A stretch of 64,000 bases of DNA. Source: Companilactobacillus halodurans (GTDB lineage: Bacteria; Bacillota; Bacilli; Lactobacillales; Lactobacillaceae). Below, piece by piece: positions 51,359 to 61,045 of the stretch. Position numbers and translations under genes: made by a program. Each line of letters opens with the position of its first letter. The first letter of the stretch is position 1. The notes under the pieces are model-generated. The model saw nothing but the letters and a program-made list of their open reading frames with translations, was not told the DNA's origin and ran no database searches. Location: assembly GCF_009600985.1 (NCBI RefSeq), contig NZ_VDFP01000005.1:50707-114706 (forward strand), given 5' to 3'.

Positions 51359-52696
51359 ATGAGAGAAAATAAAATTTTAGTAGCTTCTGCAGTTGCTATT
51401 ATGATGGCTCCCGCAGCTCTAAATGCATTGCCAACACAAAATGTTGATGCTTCAGCTGTCGGAACAGTTACCAAAGTTACACCGGTTTATGCTTCAACTG
51501 GTAAAGCAAATGGGACAACATTGCCAGCAGGTAGTCAATGGAAATTAGGACAACAAATTACTTTAAATGGCGTTGCCCACTATATGGTTGGAACTAACGA
51601 GTATATTCCAGCTTCAATGGTTTCAAATGTGACTGGTTCAGCTAACTCGGAAGATGACAGTCAAACAGTTGGTCGTTATGTCGCAGATAATCCAGATGCA
51701 GGAAAGACTGTCGTAGCTGATCAAGCGTTGGATATCGTTGATAATTACGGTAATTCAACTGGAAAAGCTGTACCAAGCGGCAGTCAATGGGTAATCGGCC
51801 AAGTATTGCATGTTAACAAACAGGTCTATTACCAAGTCGCTACTAACGAGTGGATTTCAGCTCAAGGAGTAACTGTAGTCAATCCAACTACTGACAATAC
51901 TTCAGGAACTGATAGCACAAGTACTGCAAGTAAAGATGCCAATTATGGTAAAACTGGAACTGTGAAAAATGTCGCCAAAGTCTTTGATGACAAAGGGGTC
52001 GATACTGGAGTTGTTTTGCCAACTAACAGCCAATGGATCCTTGGCAATCACATGGAGTTAAACGGCATTGAATACTATCAGGTTGCAACTAATGAATGGG
52101 TCACAGCACCAGATATTTCGATTGCTGGAACAACATCGACTAATGATAATACAAGTTCAGGCAATGGTAGTTATATCGTAGCTTCAAAAGTTGCTGGACA
52201 AGTTGGGACTTTGAACTCGAATGCTGCTGTCGTTGATGGATCAGGGATTGATACTGGAGCAACTTTGCAAAAGGGTACTTCATGGAAGTTAGGTGGAAAC
52301 CTCTTGTCATATGACAATCAGGCATTTTACCAAGTAGCAACTAATCAATACGTTTCAGTAGCCTACATGGATGTTCAAACTCCAAGTACAACTACGACTA
52401 CTAACACAAATACGAATACTAATTCGTCAGTTCCAACACCTGGAAATGGTTTAGTAGGAACAACGAATAAGACTTTGAGAACTTATAACACATCAAAAAA
52501 TTCATATGATATGACCTTGCCAGCTCAATCAACTTGGAAGATTTCTAAGTTAGTCGTTAACAAGTACGGCTCATATTGGGGTGAAGTAGCCACTAACCAA
52601 TGGGTTTGGATTACTGATGTTACTTTGAATAGTGGTCTTAATTTGAAAGATAATTCATATTACGAACCTGAATTTGCTACAAGTATTAACAAATAA
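51359..52696 (+). CDS. Secreted SLAP-domain surface protein, five repeats
   Basis: 445 residues. Signal peptide (ENKILVASAVAIMMAPAALN; cut likely after VDASA, residue ~33). Five SLAP-like repeats of about 60-70 residues follow, separated by Ser/Thr/Asn-rich linkers. Each keeps the core LPxxSQWxLGxxxxxNGxxYYQVATNEWV (for example GVVLPTNSQWILGNHMELNG). It is wall-bound through these repeats; no catalytic domain. The linkers (SGTDSTSTASKD, TTTTTNTNTNTNSS) are typical spacers. Related to the product of 36177-36938. Monocistronic, ending at a strong terminator. Confidence 0.87.
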   Translation: MRENKILVASAVAIMMAPAALNALPTQNVDASAVGTVTKVTPVYASTGKANGTTLPAGSQWKLGQQITLNGVAHYMVGTNEYIPASMVSNVTGSANSEDDSQTVGRYVADNPDAGKTVVADQALDIVDNYGNSTGKAVPSGSQWVIGQVLHVNKQVYYQVATNEWISAQGVTVVNPTTDNTSGTDSTSTASKDANYGKTGTVKNVAKVFDDKGVDTGVVLPTNSQWILGNHMELNGIEYYQVATNEWVTAPDISIAGTTSTNDNTSSGNGSYIVASKVAGQVGTLNSNAAVVDGSGIDTGATLQKGTSWKLGGNLLSYDNQAFYQVATNQYVSVAYMDVQTPSTTTTTNTNTNTNSSVPTPGNGLVGTTNKTLRTYNTSKNSYDMTLPAQSTWKISKLVVNKYGSYWGEVATNQWVWITDVTLNSGLNLKDNSYYEPEFATSINK

Positions 52697-52734
52697 AAAA
52701 AGAGTGAAAATTATTAATTTTCACTCTTTTTTTT
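52696..52734. terminator. Bidirectional terminator, SLAP gene and AraC gene
   Basis: AAAAAGAGTGAAAATT pairs with AATTTTCACTCTTTTT. It overlaps the last codons of the convergent AraC gene. Confidence 0.88.
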
Positions 52735-53700
52735 ATTTATCATACGAATTTGTTTAGGAGTTTTTTTATAGTAATCTTTAAATTTGCTATAAAAATAAGT
52801 TCTGTTAGAGATACCAACTCTTTCAATAATTGTTCCTATAGGAAGTTCAGTATTGGTTAATAATTCATAGGCATTTTGCATTCTTTGTTCATTGAGTATG
52901 TCAGAAAAAGTTCGACCAGTTTTTTCTTTTATTAAATTGCTAATATAATTTTTACTATAATTTAATTGATTAGCAATTTTTTCTAAAGAGGTATTTGAAT
53001 AATCATTTTCAATGGCGAACAAGATTGGAACGATTATTTCCTTACTTCCTGTAACTTCTTTTTCAAGTTGAGCATTTACAGCTCTTGCAAGTTCGAAGAA
53101 TATAATTGGCACATAATGATTGATTATTTGATTTGAAAATCTTTTAGGAAAAAAGTATTCCTCCATTGTTCGTTCGAGAATATGAGGTAAATCTTCTCCA
53201 GAATTTTTTATTAACATAAAATTTTTATGACTATTGTCTTTATCACCATTAACTGCATTTAAAACAAAATTTAATGACGGTGAAAATTTGTGGCTCATGT
53301 TTGTTAAAAAGCTAAAATTAAGATCAGACCTTTTAAAGAGAAAATTGACTAAAATGTCATTTTCATTTAAAGGGTCTATTTTATGTTTGCTACCAGTATC
53401 TAATAAAATAATATCGTGTTTATGCAATATTATTTCATGACCGTTTACTACTTCGCGACATTTTCCGGAATACATATAATTCATTTCCAAAAATTGATGT
53501 GAGTGTAAAGGATATGGTGCAAAGCGATGATGCTTGGAAATATAGATTGAATTATTTTTAAAAAATAATTCATTATTTAAACGGTAATCGCCATGTAAAA
53601 TTCTTTTTTCTATCTGTGGGAAATCCATTACAAAAGCATGATTCTTAAACTGTCTTTCCTCAATTTTATCTTTGTTTCTTAGTAATTGATCTAAATTCAT
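52714..53700 (-). CDS. AraC-family regulator with N-terminal cupin
   Basis: 328 residues. N-terminal cupin-like sensing domain (~55-150: RFAPYPLHSHQFLEMNYMYS, EIILHKHDIILLDTGSKHKI) and C-terminal double HTH (~225-325: TSLEKIANQLNYSKNYISNL, IIERVGISNRTYFYSKFKDY, YKKTPKQIRM). It is divergent from the MFS, GH78 and ROK genes, so it is most likely their sugar-responsive activator. Confidence 0.88.
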   Translation of the reverse strand: MNLDQLLRNKDKIEERQFKNHAFVMDFPQIEKRILHGDYRLNNELFFKNNSIYISKHHRFAPYPLHSHQFLEMNYMYSGKCREVVNGHEIILHKHDIILLDTGSKHKIDPLNENDILVNFLFKRSDLNFSFLTNMSHKFSPSLNFVLNAVNGDKDNSHKNFMLIKNSGEDLPHILERTMEEYFFPKRFSNQIINHYVPIIFFELARAVNAQLEKEVTGSKEIIVPILFAIENDYSNTSLEKIANQLNYSKNYISNLIKEKTGRTFSDILNEQRMQNAYELLTNTELPIGTIIERVGISNRTYFYSKFKDYYKKTPKQIRMINKKKSEN

Positions 53701-53754
53701 AATTTACTTCACCTGTATATTTGATACTTTTTATGATTATATCTGACATTGTTA

Positions 53755-53796
53755 TGTTAACGCTATCATTGTTTAATAGACTTGTAAACGGTAACA
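53755..53796 (+). promoter_or_regulatory. Two cre sites in the divergent promoter of the sugar locus
   Basis: TGTTAACGCTATCA (53755-53768) and TGTAAACGGTAACA (53783-53796) both fit the core TGWNANCGNTNNCA, 28 bases apart. They predict CcpA repression of the MFS/GH78/ROK operon and possibly of the AraC gene. Confidence 0.75.
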
Positions 53797-53842
53797 ACAA
53801 CTTGATTTAAGAATTTTAAAAAATATTAGGAGGCATTTTATT

Positions 53843-55030
53843 ATGAAGAAAGGTTGGTTAATGAGGTTTTCACTACTTTCAATTTCTTTAGTGTTGACTT
53901 CGGCAGGTGCTATTTCTGGTAACATCCCGGCAATGGCTAAGACATTTTCTAATGAGTCTTTATCATCTGTAGAAATGTTAACAACGATTCCTGCTTTGAT
54001 GGTAGTTATCTTCGTTTTACTTAGTAGTTTTATTGCAAAATGGATAGGTCAAAAACAGACAGTTATTTTAGGTTTAGTTATTGCATTGATTTCTGGATTG
54101 GTTCCAGTATTCAGTAATGATTTTACAGTTATTTTAGTTTCAAGAGCCACTCTAGGTGTAGGATTTGGATTATTTAATTCGTTAGCCGTAAGTATGATTA
54201 GTGATTACTTTACTGGCGATGAAAGGGCACAGTTGATTGGATTTCAAAGTGCTTTTCAAGGATTAGGTACGGCAATTATGACTTATGTAGCTGGTCAATT
54301 ATTAAAAGTTGATTGGCACGTGACATTTTGGATTTATGCAATCATTTTGCCAATTCTAGCTCTATTTATTCTCTTTGTTCCAAGTCCTAAGGCAGATGTT
54401 GATAAGAAAAGTGGAAATTCAACTAAGAGCGTTAAACAATCCACAAATTTGCAAGTAATTGGTTATGTACTACTTTTGTTTGTAGTTCTAATCATCTACA
54501 TGGGTGTTCAAGTTAAATTAGCTTTGTTGTTTACTTCAAATGGTTATGGTACAGCTACTGATGCTGCCAATATTATTAGTATTATGTCAATTGGTAGTAT
54601 GTTAGCAGGATTTGCCTTTGGTACTATTTTCAAAGTTATTAGACGCTATACTATTCCTGTTGCAATGGTTTTAATGGCTGTCTCGTTCTTTATCTTGTCA
54701 GTTTCAAGCAGCGTAGTTCTTTCAGGAGTTGGTGGTGTTCTAACAGGAATTTCATTCTCATTAATAGTTCCATACCTATTCAATCAAGTATCTGTTGTAT
54801 CTCCTAAGGGTTCAGCAACATTATCAACTTCATTATTACTTGTTGGTTCTAACTTAGGTTCATCATTTTCTCCATATGGATTAGCAATATTAGGAAACTT
54901 ATCAGGTACTAATTCAGTAAATGGTGTGTTTATGGCCGGCGGCATTGTACTTGCAATTATGGCTGTAATTGGTCTGGTATTTGTTACTAGTCGAAATAAA
55001 AATCGTAAAAACGTTGTAAAAGAAGGTTAA
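53843..55030 (+). CDS. MFS sugar/drug transporter of the AraC locus
   Basis: 395 residues, twelve membrane helices with a central charged loop (~185-205: KADVDKKSGNSTKSVKQS). SRATLGVGFGLFNSLAVSMI and GFQSAFQGLGTAIMTYVAGQ are MFS signatures. AGGAGG precedes the ATG. The glycosidase gene starts two bases after its stop. Context (GH78-like hydrolase, ROK kinase) suggests uptake of a rhamnoside or similar glycoside; an export role cannot be excluded. Confidence 0.85.
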   Translation: MKKGWLMRFSLLSISLVLTSAGAISGNIPAMAKTFSNESLSSVEMLTTIPALMVVIFVLLSSFIAKWIGQKQTVILGLVIALISGLVPVFSNDFTVILVSRATLGVGFGLFNSLAVSMISDYFTGDERAQLIGFQSAFQGLGTAIMTYVAGQLLKVDWHVTFWIYAIILPILALFILFVPSPKADVDKKSGNSTKSVKQSTNLQVIGYVLLLFVVLIIYMGVQVKLALLFTSNGYGTATDAANIISIMSIGSMLAGFAFGTIFKVIRRYTIPVAMVLMAVSFFILSVSSSVVLSGVGGVLTGISFSLIVPYLFNQVSVVSPKGSATLSTSLLLVGSNLGSSFSPYGLAILGNLSGTNSVNGVFMAGGIVLAIMAVIGLVFVTSRNKNRKNVVKEG

Positions 55031-55032
55031 CT

Positions 55033-56619
55033 ATGGCATTTACATTTCAAATAAATAATGGTGTTAAATTCAATCATAATAAAGAATTGTTAAAAAAGGC
55101 TGAAGAAAGTACACCTAAATTAAAGCATGAAAAAATTAATCCTGTAAAAATAGTAGATATCGTTTCTGATAAGAAGGCTATGAATGGTTATAAAGCTGTA
55201 GATAGCGAAAAGGACATTAAAAAGCTATCTGAATATTCATTCAAGAAGGGTGAAAAAATTGTTTTAGATTTTGGTAATCATGAAGTGGGACACTTTAATA
55301 TTGATTTAAATTCGGTTGGATCACCAATGGATGCCCCATTGTATTTACACCTGACATTTGCAGAAACACCAGCAGAAATAGGCGTTGATTCAAGTACCTA
55401 CGACGGATGGTTAAGTAGTTCATGGATTTCTGAAGAGTACGTTCACTTAGATGTATTACCAACCAAATTAAATATGCCTCGTCGATATTCATTTAGGTAC
55501 GTTGAATTAGAGGTTATGGATACTTCACCCAAGTGGCAAGTAAGCTTTAGCAATCCATCATTAATCACTGAAAGTGCGGTTTCGGTTAAAGATGTACCAG
55601 AAGTTAAAATTGATGATCCTATGTTGAAAAAGATTGATCAAATAAGTATTAAAACACTTCAAGATTGTATGCAAGAAGTATTTGAAGATGGCCCAAAACG
55701 TGATCACCGTCTATGGTTAGGTGATTTGAGATTGCAAGCACTAGCCAATTATGCGACATTTAATAATCAGGATTTGGTCAAAAGATGTTTGTACTTATTT
55801 GGAGGAATGACTACTGAAGAAGGTAAGATTTCCGCTAATGTATTTACTAAGCCTAATCCTGTACCAGATGATACTTTCATGTATGATTATAGTTTATTCT
55901 TTATTGCAGTTTTAAAAGATTATTTTGATAACTTTAAAGACCAAAGCGTTGTTAATGATTTATATCCAATAGCAAAAAAGGAAATTGATTTAGCTCTTAA
56001 AGAAGTTGGAAAAGATAACGTTCTAAAGATGAACGAGGATTGGCCTGTATTTGTTGATTAGTCTAATGATATTGATAAACAAGCATCAGGACAAGCAATT
56101 CTTATCTATGTATTGAAACAATTTGTATCGTTAGCAGAATTGGAAAAAGATGATGATGTTGATAAGTACAAGTTGGATATTGATAAATTAACAAAAGCCG
56201 CAATGGATAATTTCTTCGATAAAAATAAAGGGCTATTTGTTAGCGGACCTGATAAAGAAATTAATATTGCTAGTCAATCATGGATGGTAATTGCTCACGT
56301 CATGAACGATGATGAGAATTATGAATTGATGACTAAATCAGTTAAAACACTATTCCCTGTTACTGGAATTGCTACGCCATATATGTATCACCATATAGCT
56401 TTAGCTTTATTTGAATCTGGACATAAAGATGACGGGATAAAGTTAATTAAAAATTATTGGGGCAAAATGGTAGATCTAGGAGCAGATACTTTCTGGGAAG
56501 CATTTGAACCAGAGGATCCAAACTTCTCACCATATGGAAGCCCAGTAATTAATAGTTATTGTCACGCATGGAGTTGCACTCCTACATACTTAATCAGAAA
56601 GTACTTAGTTAATAAGTAG
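55033..56619 (+). pseudogene. GH78-like alpha-L-rhamnosidase cut by an in-frame TAG
   Basis: The frame MAFTFQINNGVKFNHNKELL runs 342 codons to TAG 56059-56061, then continues in the same frame, without any shift, to 56619 (IDKQASGQAILIYVLKQF to TPTYLIRKYLVNK). Repaired, it is a 528-residue protein. The motif EVFEDGPKRDHRLWLGDLRL and the (alpha/alpha)6-barrel-type second half fit GH78-related six-hairpin glycosidases. The stop falls where family members have the D-W pair before ..DKQ..., so TGG to TAG is the simplest explanation. The second half has possible internal starts but no good ribosome site, so activity is doubtful unless readthrough occurs. Confidence 0.82.
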
Positions 56620-56630
56620 GTTTTAGGGTA

Positions 56631-57554
56631 ATGATAAAAAAATATTTGGTTTTTGATATTGGTGGAACAGCTATAAAATTTGGATTAATTGATCACAGCG
56701 GTAAGTTAATAGAAAAAAATTCTGTAAAAACGCCACAAAATTATTATGATTTTGTAAATTTAGTTCAATCAATACTTGATAGATATAATAATAAAATAAG
56801 AGGTATAGCTTTTAGTGTCCCAGGACGTATTGACCACGATAAGGACATGATTTTTGGAGGTGGCAGTTTACCATTTCTAGACAAAAAGAGTTTTAATAAT
56901 ATGTTTGAAGTTAGTGTGCCAATTAGTGTAGAAAATGATGGTAAATCTGCAGCTCTTTCAGAATTATGGTTAGGTAACTTGAAGAATATTAATAATGGTG
57001 CGTCAATTGTTTTAGGTACTGGTGTAGGCAGTGGCATTATTATGAATCATCATTTAGTTTATGGTGCAAATTATCAAGCTGGAGAGATTAGTTTCATGTT
57101 AAATGATAATGCCAATATAACCTATAATAGCCTTGAAGGTAGCTTAGGATCTGCAGTAAAAATGGTCAACGAAATTGCAGAGAAATTGAATTTACCAGAT
57201 AAGAATGATGGCATTAAAGTATTTAATGAAATCAATAATGATAATAAATTAGCTCTAAGGGTTTTTAAAAGATATTGTCATAACATTGCCTTATTGATTC
57301 ATAATATTCAAAGTGTTTTAGATTTAGATAGATATACAATTGGTGGAGGAATTTCTGCTCAAAAGATTGTCACCGAGACGATTAACAGTGAGTTTGATAA
57401 TATAAGAAACAGTCTTCCAATTATAAAGACAACTTTAAAAAGACCTGAAATTGTTGAAAGCAAGTTTAAAAATGATGCTAATTTATATGGTGCACTTTAT
57501 TATTGGTTGTTAAAGGCTGATAACGTCAATCAACTCCAAAAAGATATTATTTGA
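56631..57554 (+). CDS. ROK-family sugar kinase
   Basis: 307 residues. Phosphate loop LVFDIGGTAIKFGLIDHSGK, VENDGKSAALSELWLGN (catalytic Asp), and GASIVLGTGVGSGIIMNHHL. The zinc motif with Cys/His found in many ROK kinases is largely absent (YGANYQAGEISFML lacks the CGxxGC cysteines), as in some ROK subfamilies. It probably phosphorylates the sugar released by the upstream hydrolase. It follows that gene by 11 bases and ends at a terminator. Confidence 0.88.
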   Translation: MIKKYLVFDIGGTAIKFGLIDHSGKLIEKNSVKTPQNYYDFVNLVQSILDRYNNKIRGIAFSVPGRIDHDKDMIFGGGSLPFLDKKSFNNMFEVSVPISVENDGKSAALSELWLGNLKNINNGASIVLGTGVGSGIIMNHHLVYGANYQAGEISFMLNDNANITYNSLEGSLGSAVKMVNEIAEKLNLPDKNDGIKVFNEINNDNKLALRVFKRYCHNIALLIHNIQSVLDLDRYTIGGGISAQKIVTETINSEFDNIRNSLPIIKTTLKRPEIVESKFKNDANLYGALYYWLLKADNVNQLQKDII

Positions 57555-57569
57555 AAATATTTAAAATGA

Positions 57570-57601
57570 TAATGGTGATTATAAATTACCATTATTTTTT
57601 T
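57570..57601 (+). terminator. Terminator of the MFS/GH78/ROK operon
   Basis: TAATGGT pairs with ACCATTA and is followed by a T run. Confidence 0.7.
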
Positions 57602-57602
57602 G

Positions 57603-57850
57603 CCCTGTATTAATAATTGTTCGTTAAGTGGTTAAATCAATAATTGCATTTATGCCACCATTTGCACTAACATGAACTACTAGTGGGAGTAAGTCCCAAA
57701 TAAAATGGGTAACGATAAATCAATGATAAGTATTTCAATGCTCATGTAAAACAAGGAGAAACTGCAAAAACACTACCTGTTGCTACAAACACAAAAAATT
57801 CTGATTATAAATTAAGAATAGAAACGCCTATCTTCGCTACCTTTGAATAA
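57603..57850 (+). pseudogene. Decayed coding remnant
   Basis: A frame reading INDKYFNAHVKQGETAKTLP then VATNTKNSDYKLRIETPIFA ends in TFE and TAA at about 57850, just before the YczE-like gene. It is preceded by stops and has no start codon. It looks like the end of a once longer secreted or structural protein; I cannot name the family. Confidence 0.4.
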
Positions 57851-57864
57851 ATTAGGGGGTAAAT

Positions 57865-58521
57865 GTGATAAAAAAGATAAATTTAGTAACTTTTTTCATG
57901 ATGATAATCGGCATCAGTCTGGTTGGATTGGGCGTTTCGGTGTTACGGATAACAAATGTTGGAACTGATCCATTTTCAGCTATGAATATTGGCTTCAGTC
58001 AAATCAGTGGCTTGAGTTTTGGCGTGGCCCAGTTGATTGTTAATATCATTATTTTTATCGTTCAATTAAAATATAGCCGCGATACGATTGGCTTAGGCAC
58101 CTTATTGAATCTGACATTGTTGGCCTTCATTTCTGATTTCTTTTTGAGTTTATTCCAGAATTTTGGCTGGTCTTCGTTAAATCTTATTCAAAGAGGCATT
58201 GGGTTAATCTTAGCCGTATTAATCATTTCTTTTGGGATGTCACTCTATATGACTAGTGGATTAGGCGTTGCTCCATACGATTCTTTGGGAATGTTTTTAC
58301 CAAAGGTAACGAAGATTCCCTTTAGAGTCTGGAGAGTATTGACTGACGGGACTTGTGTCGTGATAGCATTCTTTTGCAAGAGTACGATTGGAATCGGTAC
58401 TTTAGCCATCTTCTTGTTAACCGGACCAACGGTATCGATGATTAATAATAAATTTACCGTTAAATTTAAAGAGCATTTAGAAAATTTGAGTTTGAGTAGA
58501 AATCAAATTCATTCAAATTAA
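57865..58521 (+). CDS. YczE/YyaS/YitT-family membrane protein
   Basis: 218 residues from a GTG with GGGGG before it. Five or six membrane helices. The family motif VLRITNVGTDPFSAMNIGFS near the N-terminus and SGLGVAPYDSLGMFLPKV later form the duplicated G-x-x-P-x/G-V-A-P-Y-D pattern. The biochemical function is unknown; YczE in Bacillus is linked to lipopeptide production. It may once have been preceded by the decayed remnant. A very strong terminator follows. Confidence 0.85.
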   Translation: MIKKINLVTFFMMIIGISLVGLGVSVLRITNVGTDPFSAMNIGFSQISGLSFGVAQLIVNIIIFIVQLKYSRDTIGLGTLLNLTLLAFISDFFLSLFQNFGWSSLNLIQRGIGLILAVLIISFGMSLYMTSGLGVAPYDSLGMFLPKVTKIPFRVWRVLTDGTCVVIAFFCKSTIGIGTLAIFLLTGPTVSMINNKFTVKFKEHLENLSLSRNQIHSN

Positions 58522-58535
58522 AATAATTAACTAAA

Positions 58536-58574
58536 AATAGGCACCGCAATCATTTCCTGATTGCGGTGCCTATT
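58536..58574. terminator. Terminator of the YczE-like gene
   Basis: AATAGGCACCGCAATCA pairs perfectly with TGATTGCGGTGCCTATT. Confidence 0.9.
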
Positions 58575-58751
58575 AAATTTTTTATAACTAAACCTTTATT
58601 CTTGAAAGAAAATACCGATAGTTTAAAATTAAAAATGTAAAAATTAAATTAGAAATAGCCTTGTTTTTTTTAATAATCAAGAGTATTCTAGCTATTAATT
58701 TCTATTAAAGACATAGAAATAAGGATTAGACATCAAGAAAGGATGATAAGT

Positions 58752-59777
58752 ATGAATGTTGGTCTTGTCGGTGTTACTGGTTACAGCGGTAGCGTCTTGT
58801 ACGAATTACTATTACGGCACCCAAACGTTGATTCAGTCAACTTGTATGGGCACTCCCAGAAAGTAGCACAATCTTTAGAATCGGTTTTACCGCAACTGCG
58901 ACGACGAGCTAATATTTTACCTTATGATTCTGCTGATATCATGAAAAATAACCAGATGGTCTTCTTCGATGTCTCAGCTGGAGTTACTACAGAATTGGCT
59001 AAACCATTTCTTGATGCCAATTTTCCGGTAATTGATTTAGCTGGCGACTATCGCTTGAAATCACGTGATGCTTATAAAAAATGGTATAAAAAAGAAGCTC
59101 CAGATGAAAAATACCTCAAGCAATCACATTATGGATTAGTTGATTTTACGAGTTCTAAGGGTGCAACCTATGTTTCAAATCCAGGCTGTTATGCAACAGC
59201 AACGATTTTAGCATTAGCACCATTGGTCATAAATCACCTAATCGATACGACCTCAATCGTCGTGGATGCCAAATCTGGTACATCCGGTGCTGGAAAGAGT
59301 TTGAGTGAATCAACTCATTTCAGCCAAACAAATGAAAATCTGCAACTGTATAAGGTAAATCATCATCAACATATTCCAGAAATTGTTGATCAATTAAAGG
59401 ATTGGGACGAAGACGTACCTTACATTCAGTTCACTACAACTTTATTACCACTGACACGTGGAATAATGGCCAGTTGCTATACAAAGGCAAAATCTGGGAT
59501 AACTGAAGAAGACGTCAAAAACGCATTCGTCCAAACATACTCAGATCACACCTTTATAAATGCTACTGAAGGAGTTTTCCCAACTTTGAAACAAGTGATT
59601 GGAACTAACTTCTGTGACATAGGTTATCAATTGAACCCTGTTACCCACCAAATCGTAATAGTCAGTGTAATTGATAACCTCCTAAAAGGTGCAGCTGGGC
59701 AAGCAATTCAAAACTTTAATCAAATGTTTGAATTTAAACCAGATGCAGGGCTGGACTTGATTCCGGTTCTACCTTAA
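58752..59777 (+). CDS. argC: N-acetyl-gamma-glutamyl-phosphate reductase
   Basis: 341 residues from ATG 58752, with AAAGGA eight bases upstream; an in-frame ATG at 58743 is part of that site. Start VGLVGVTGYSGSVLYELLLR (NADP loop), catalytic Cys in YVSNPGCYATATILALAP, and HHQHIPEI downstream. It reduces N-acetylglutamyl phosphate in ornithine synthesis. First gene of argCJBD; argJ follows after 16 bases. No clear ARG box was identified upstream. Confidence 0.96.
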   Translation: MNVGLVGVTGYSGSVLYELLLRHPNVDSVNLYGHSQKVAQSLESVLPQLRRRANILPYDSADIMKNNQMVFFDVSAGVTTELAKPFLDANFPVIDLAGDYRLKSRDAYKKWYKKEAPDEKYLKQSHYGLVDFTSSKGATYVSNPGCYATATILALAPLVINHLIDTTSIVVDAKSGTSGAGKSLSESTHFSQTNENLQLYKVNHHQHIPEIVDQLKDWDEDVPYIQFTTTLLPLTRGIMASCYTKAKSGITEEDVKNAFVQTYSDHTFINATEGVFPTLKQVIGTNFCDIGYQLNPVTHQIVIVSVIDNLLKGAAGQAIQNFNQMFEFKPDAGLDLIPVLP

Positions 59778-59793
59778 ATAGGAGGATTTTTTT

Positions 59794-61014
59794 ATGCAAT
59801 CGATTTTAAAAAAAGAGCAAAAGTATCAGATTATACCATTCACTTGGCCTAAGGGTTACAAATCAGACGGAGTTCATGCCGGATTGCGTAAGAATCCTCA
59901 GAAAAAAGACATGGGATGGCTTTATTCAAAAGTCCCCGCTCAAGCTGCAGGTACCTATACCACTAATCAATTCCAAGCAGCACCAACCAAATTGACTAAA
60001 CAAACTATCAATAAAAGTCACCAGTTGCAGGCGATGGTGATGAATACAGCTATTGCCAACTCAGTTACTGGAGAACAAGGCATGTTAGATGCTAAGAAAA
60101 TGCAACAACTGACAGCTGATAAATTGGATATCACGCCTGACTTAGTCGGGGTCGCTTCAACAGGATTGATTGGAGAACCATTGCCAATGAAGACAATTGC
60201 AAAAGGTATTTCTCAGTTGGAATTATTAGATAACGATTATGTTACCTCAGCTATTTTGACAACTGACAAGCATCAAAAAACGATTGCTGCACAAGTTGAA
60301 ATTGGTGGAAAAACTGTTACTATCAGTGGCTTTTGTAAAGGGTCAGGGATGATTCATCCTAAAATGGCTACGATGTTGGGATTCGTCGTAACAGATGCCA
60401 ATATTCAAGATGGATTGTTGCAAGATATTTTGAGTCAACAAGTTGATTCGACCTTTAATCAAATCACGGTTGATGGCGATACTTCGACAAATGACATGGT
60501 GGTGACTTTAGCCAACGGATTGGCAGGAAATCCTGAATTAACGACACAAAGTCCTGAGTATGAAGATTTTATTTCAGCTTATAACGCCGTTTTAAGTGAG
60601 TTAGCTCAAGACATTGCTGCAGATGGCGAAGGATCGACCAAATTAGTTGAAGTAAACGTGGAAAACGCAGCAACTCATGATGATGCTCAAAAGGTAAGTA
60701 AAGCTATTGTTGGTTCTAATCTTGTCAAAGCAGCAATTTTTGGAGAGGATGCCAACTGGGGTCGAATCATTGCAGCCATCGGACAAACGAATGCTAAAGT
60801 CGACATTGAGCATACGAGTGTTTGGCTCAATGATTTGGAATTAGTCGACAATAGCAGCAGTGCTAATTTCGATGAAATTACTATGAAAGAATCACTAAAA
60901 GATAATAAAATCACTATTCTTGTGGATTTGAATTCGGGAACAGCCACGGGACAAGCTTGGGGCTGTGATCTCACATATAACTATGTAAGAATCAACGCCA
61001 CATATAGAAGCTAA
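59794..61014 (+). CDS. argJ: Ornithine acetyltransferase (glutamate N-acetyltransferase)
   Basis: 406 residues. ArgJ cleaves itself at the motif HPKMATMLG, with Thr193 as nucleophile, to give alpha and beta chains. GVASTGLIGEPLP and VDGDTSTNDMVV are family motifs; the C-terminus YNYVRINATYRS is standard. It recycles the acetyl group from N-acetylornithine to glutamate. With argJ the operon does not need argE or a strong argA; no argF, argG or argH is in this window. Confidence 0.96.
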   Translation: MQSILKKEQKYQIIPFTWPKGYKSDGVHAGLRKNPQKKDMGWLYSKVPAQAAGTYTTNQFQAAPTKLTKQTINKSHQLQAMVMNTAIANSVTGEQGMLDAKKMQQLTADKLDITPDLVGVASTGLIGEPLPMKTIAKGISQLELLDNDYVTSAILTTDKHQKTIAAQVEIGGKTVTISGFCKGSGMIHPKMATMLGFVVTDANIQDGLLQDILSQQVDSTFNQITVDGDTSTNDMVVTLANGLAGNPELTTQSPEYEDFISAYNAVLSELAQDIAADGEGSTKLVEVNVENAATHDDAQKVSKAIVGSNLVKAAIFGEDANWGRIIAAIGQTNAKVDIEHTSVWLNDLELVDNSSSANFDEITMKESLKDNKITILVDLNSGTATGQAWGCDLTYNYVRINATYRS

Positions 61015-61045
61015 AAACAAACCAAAAAGTGTGGAGTGAAATGAA

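Noticed and set aside
58600..58742. Possible ARG box upstream of argC
   Set aside because: AT-rich stretches exist, but none matches the ArgR operator well enough to call.
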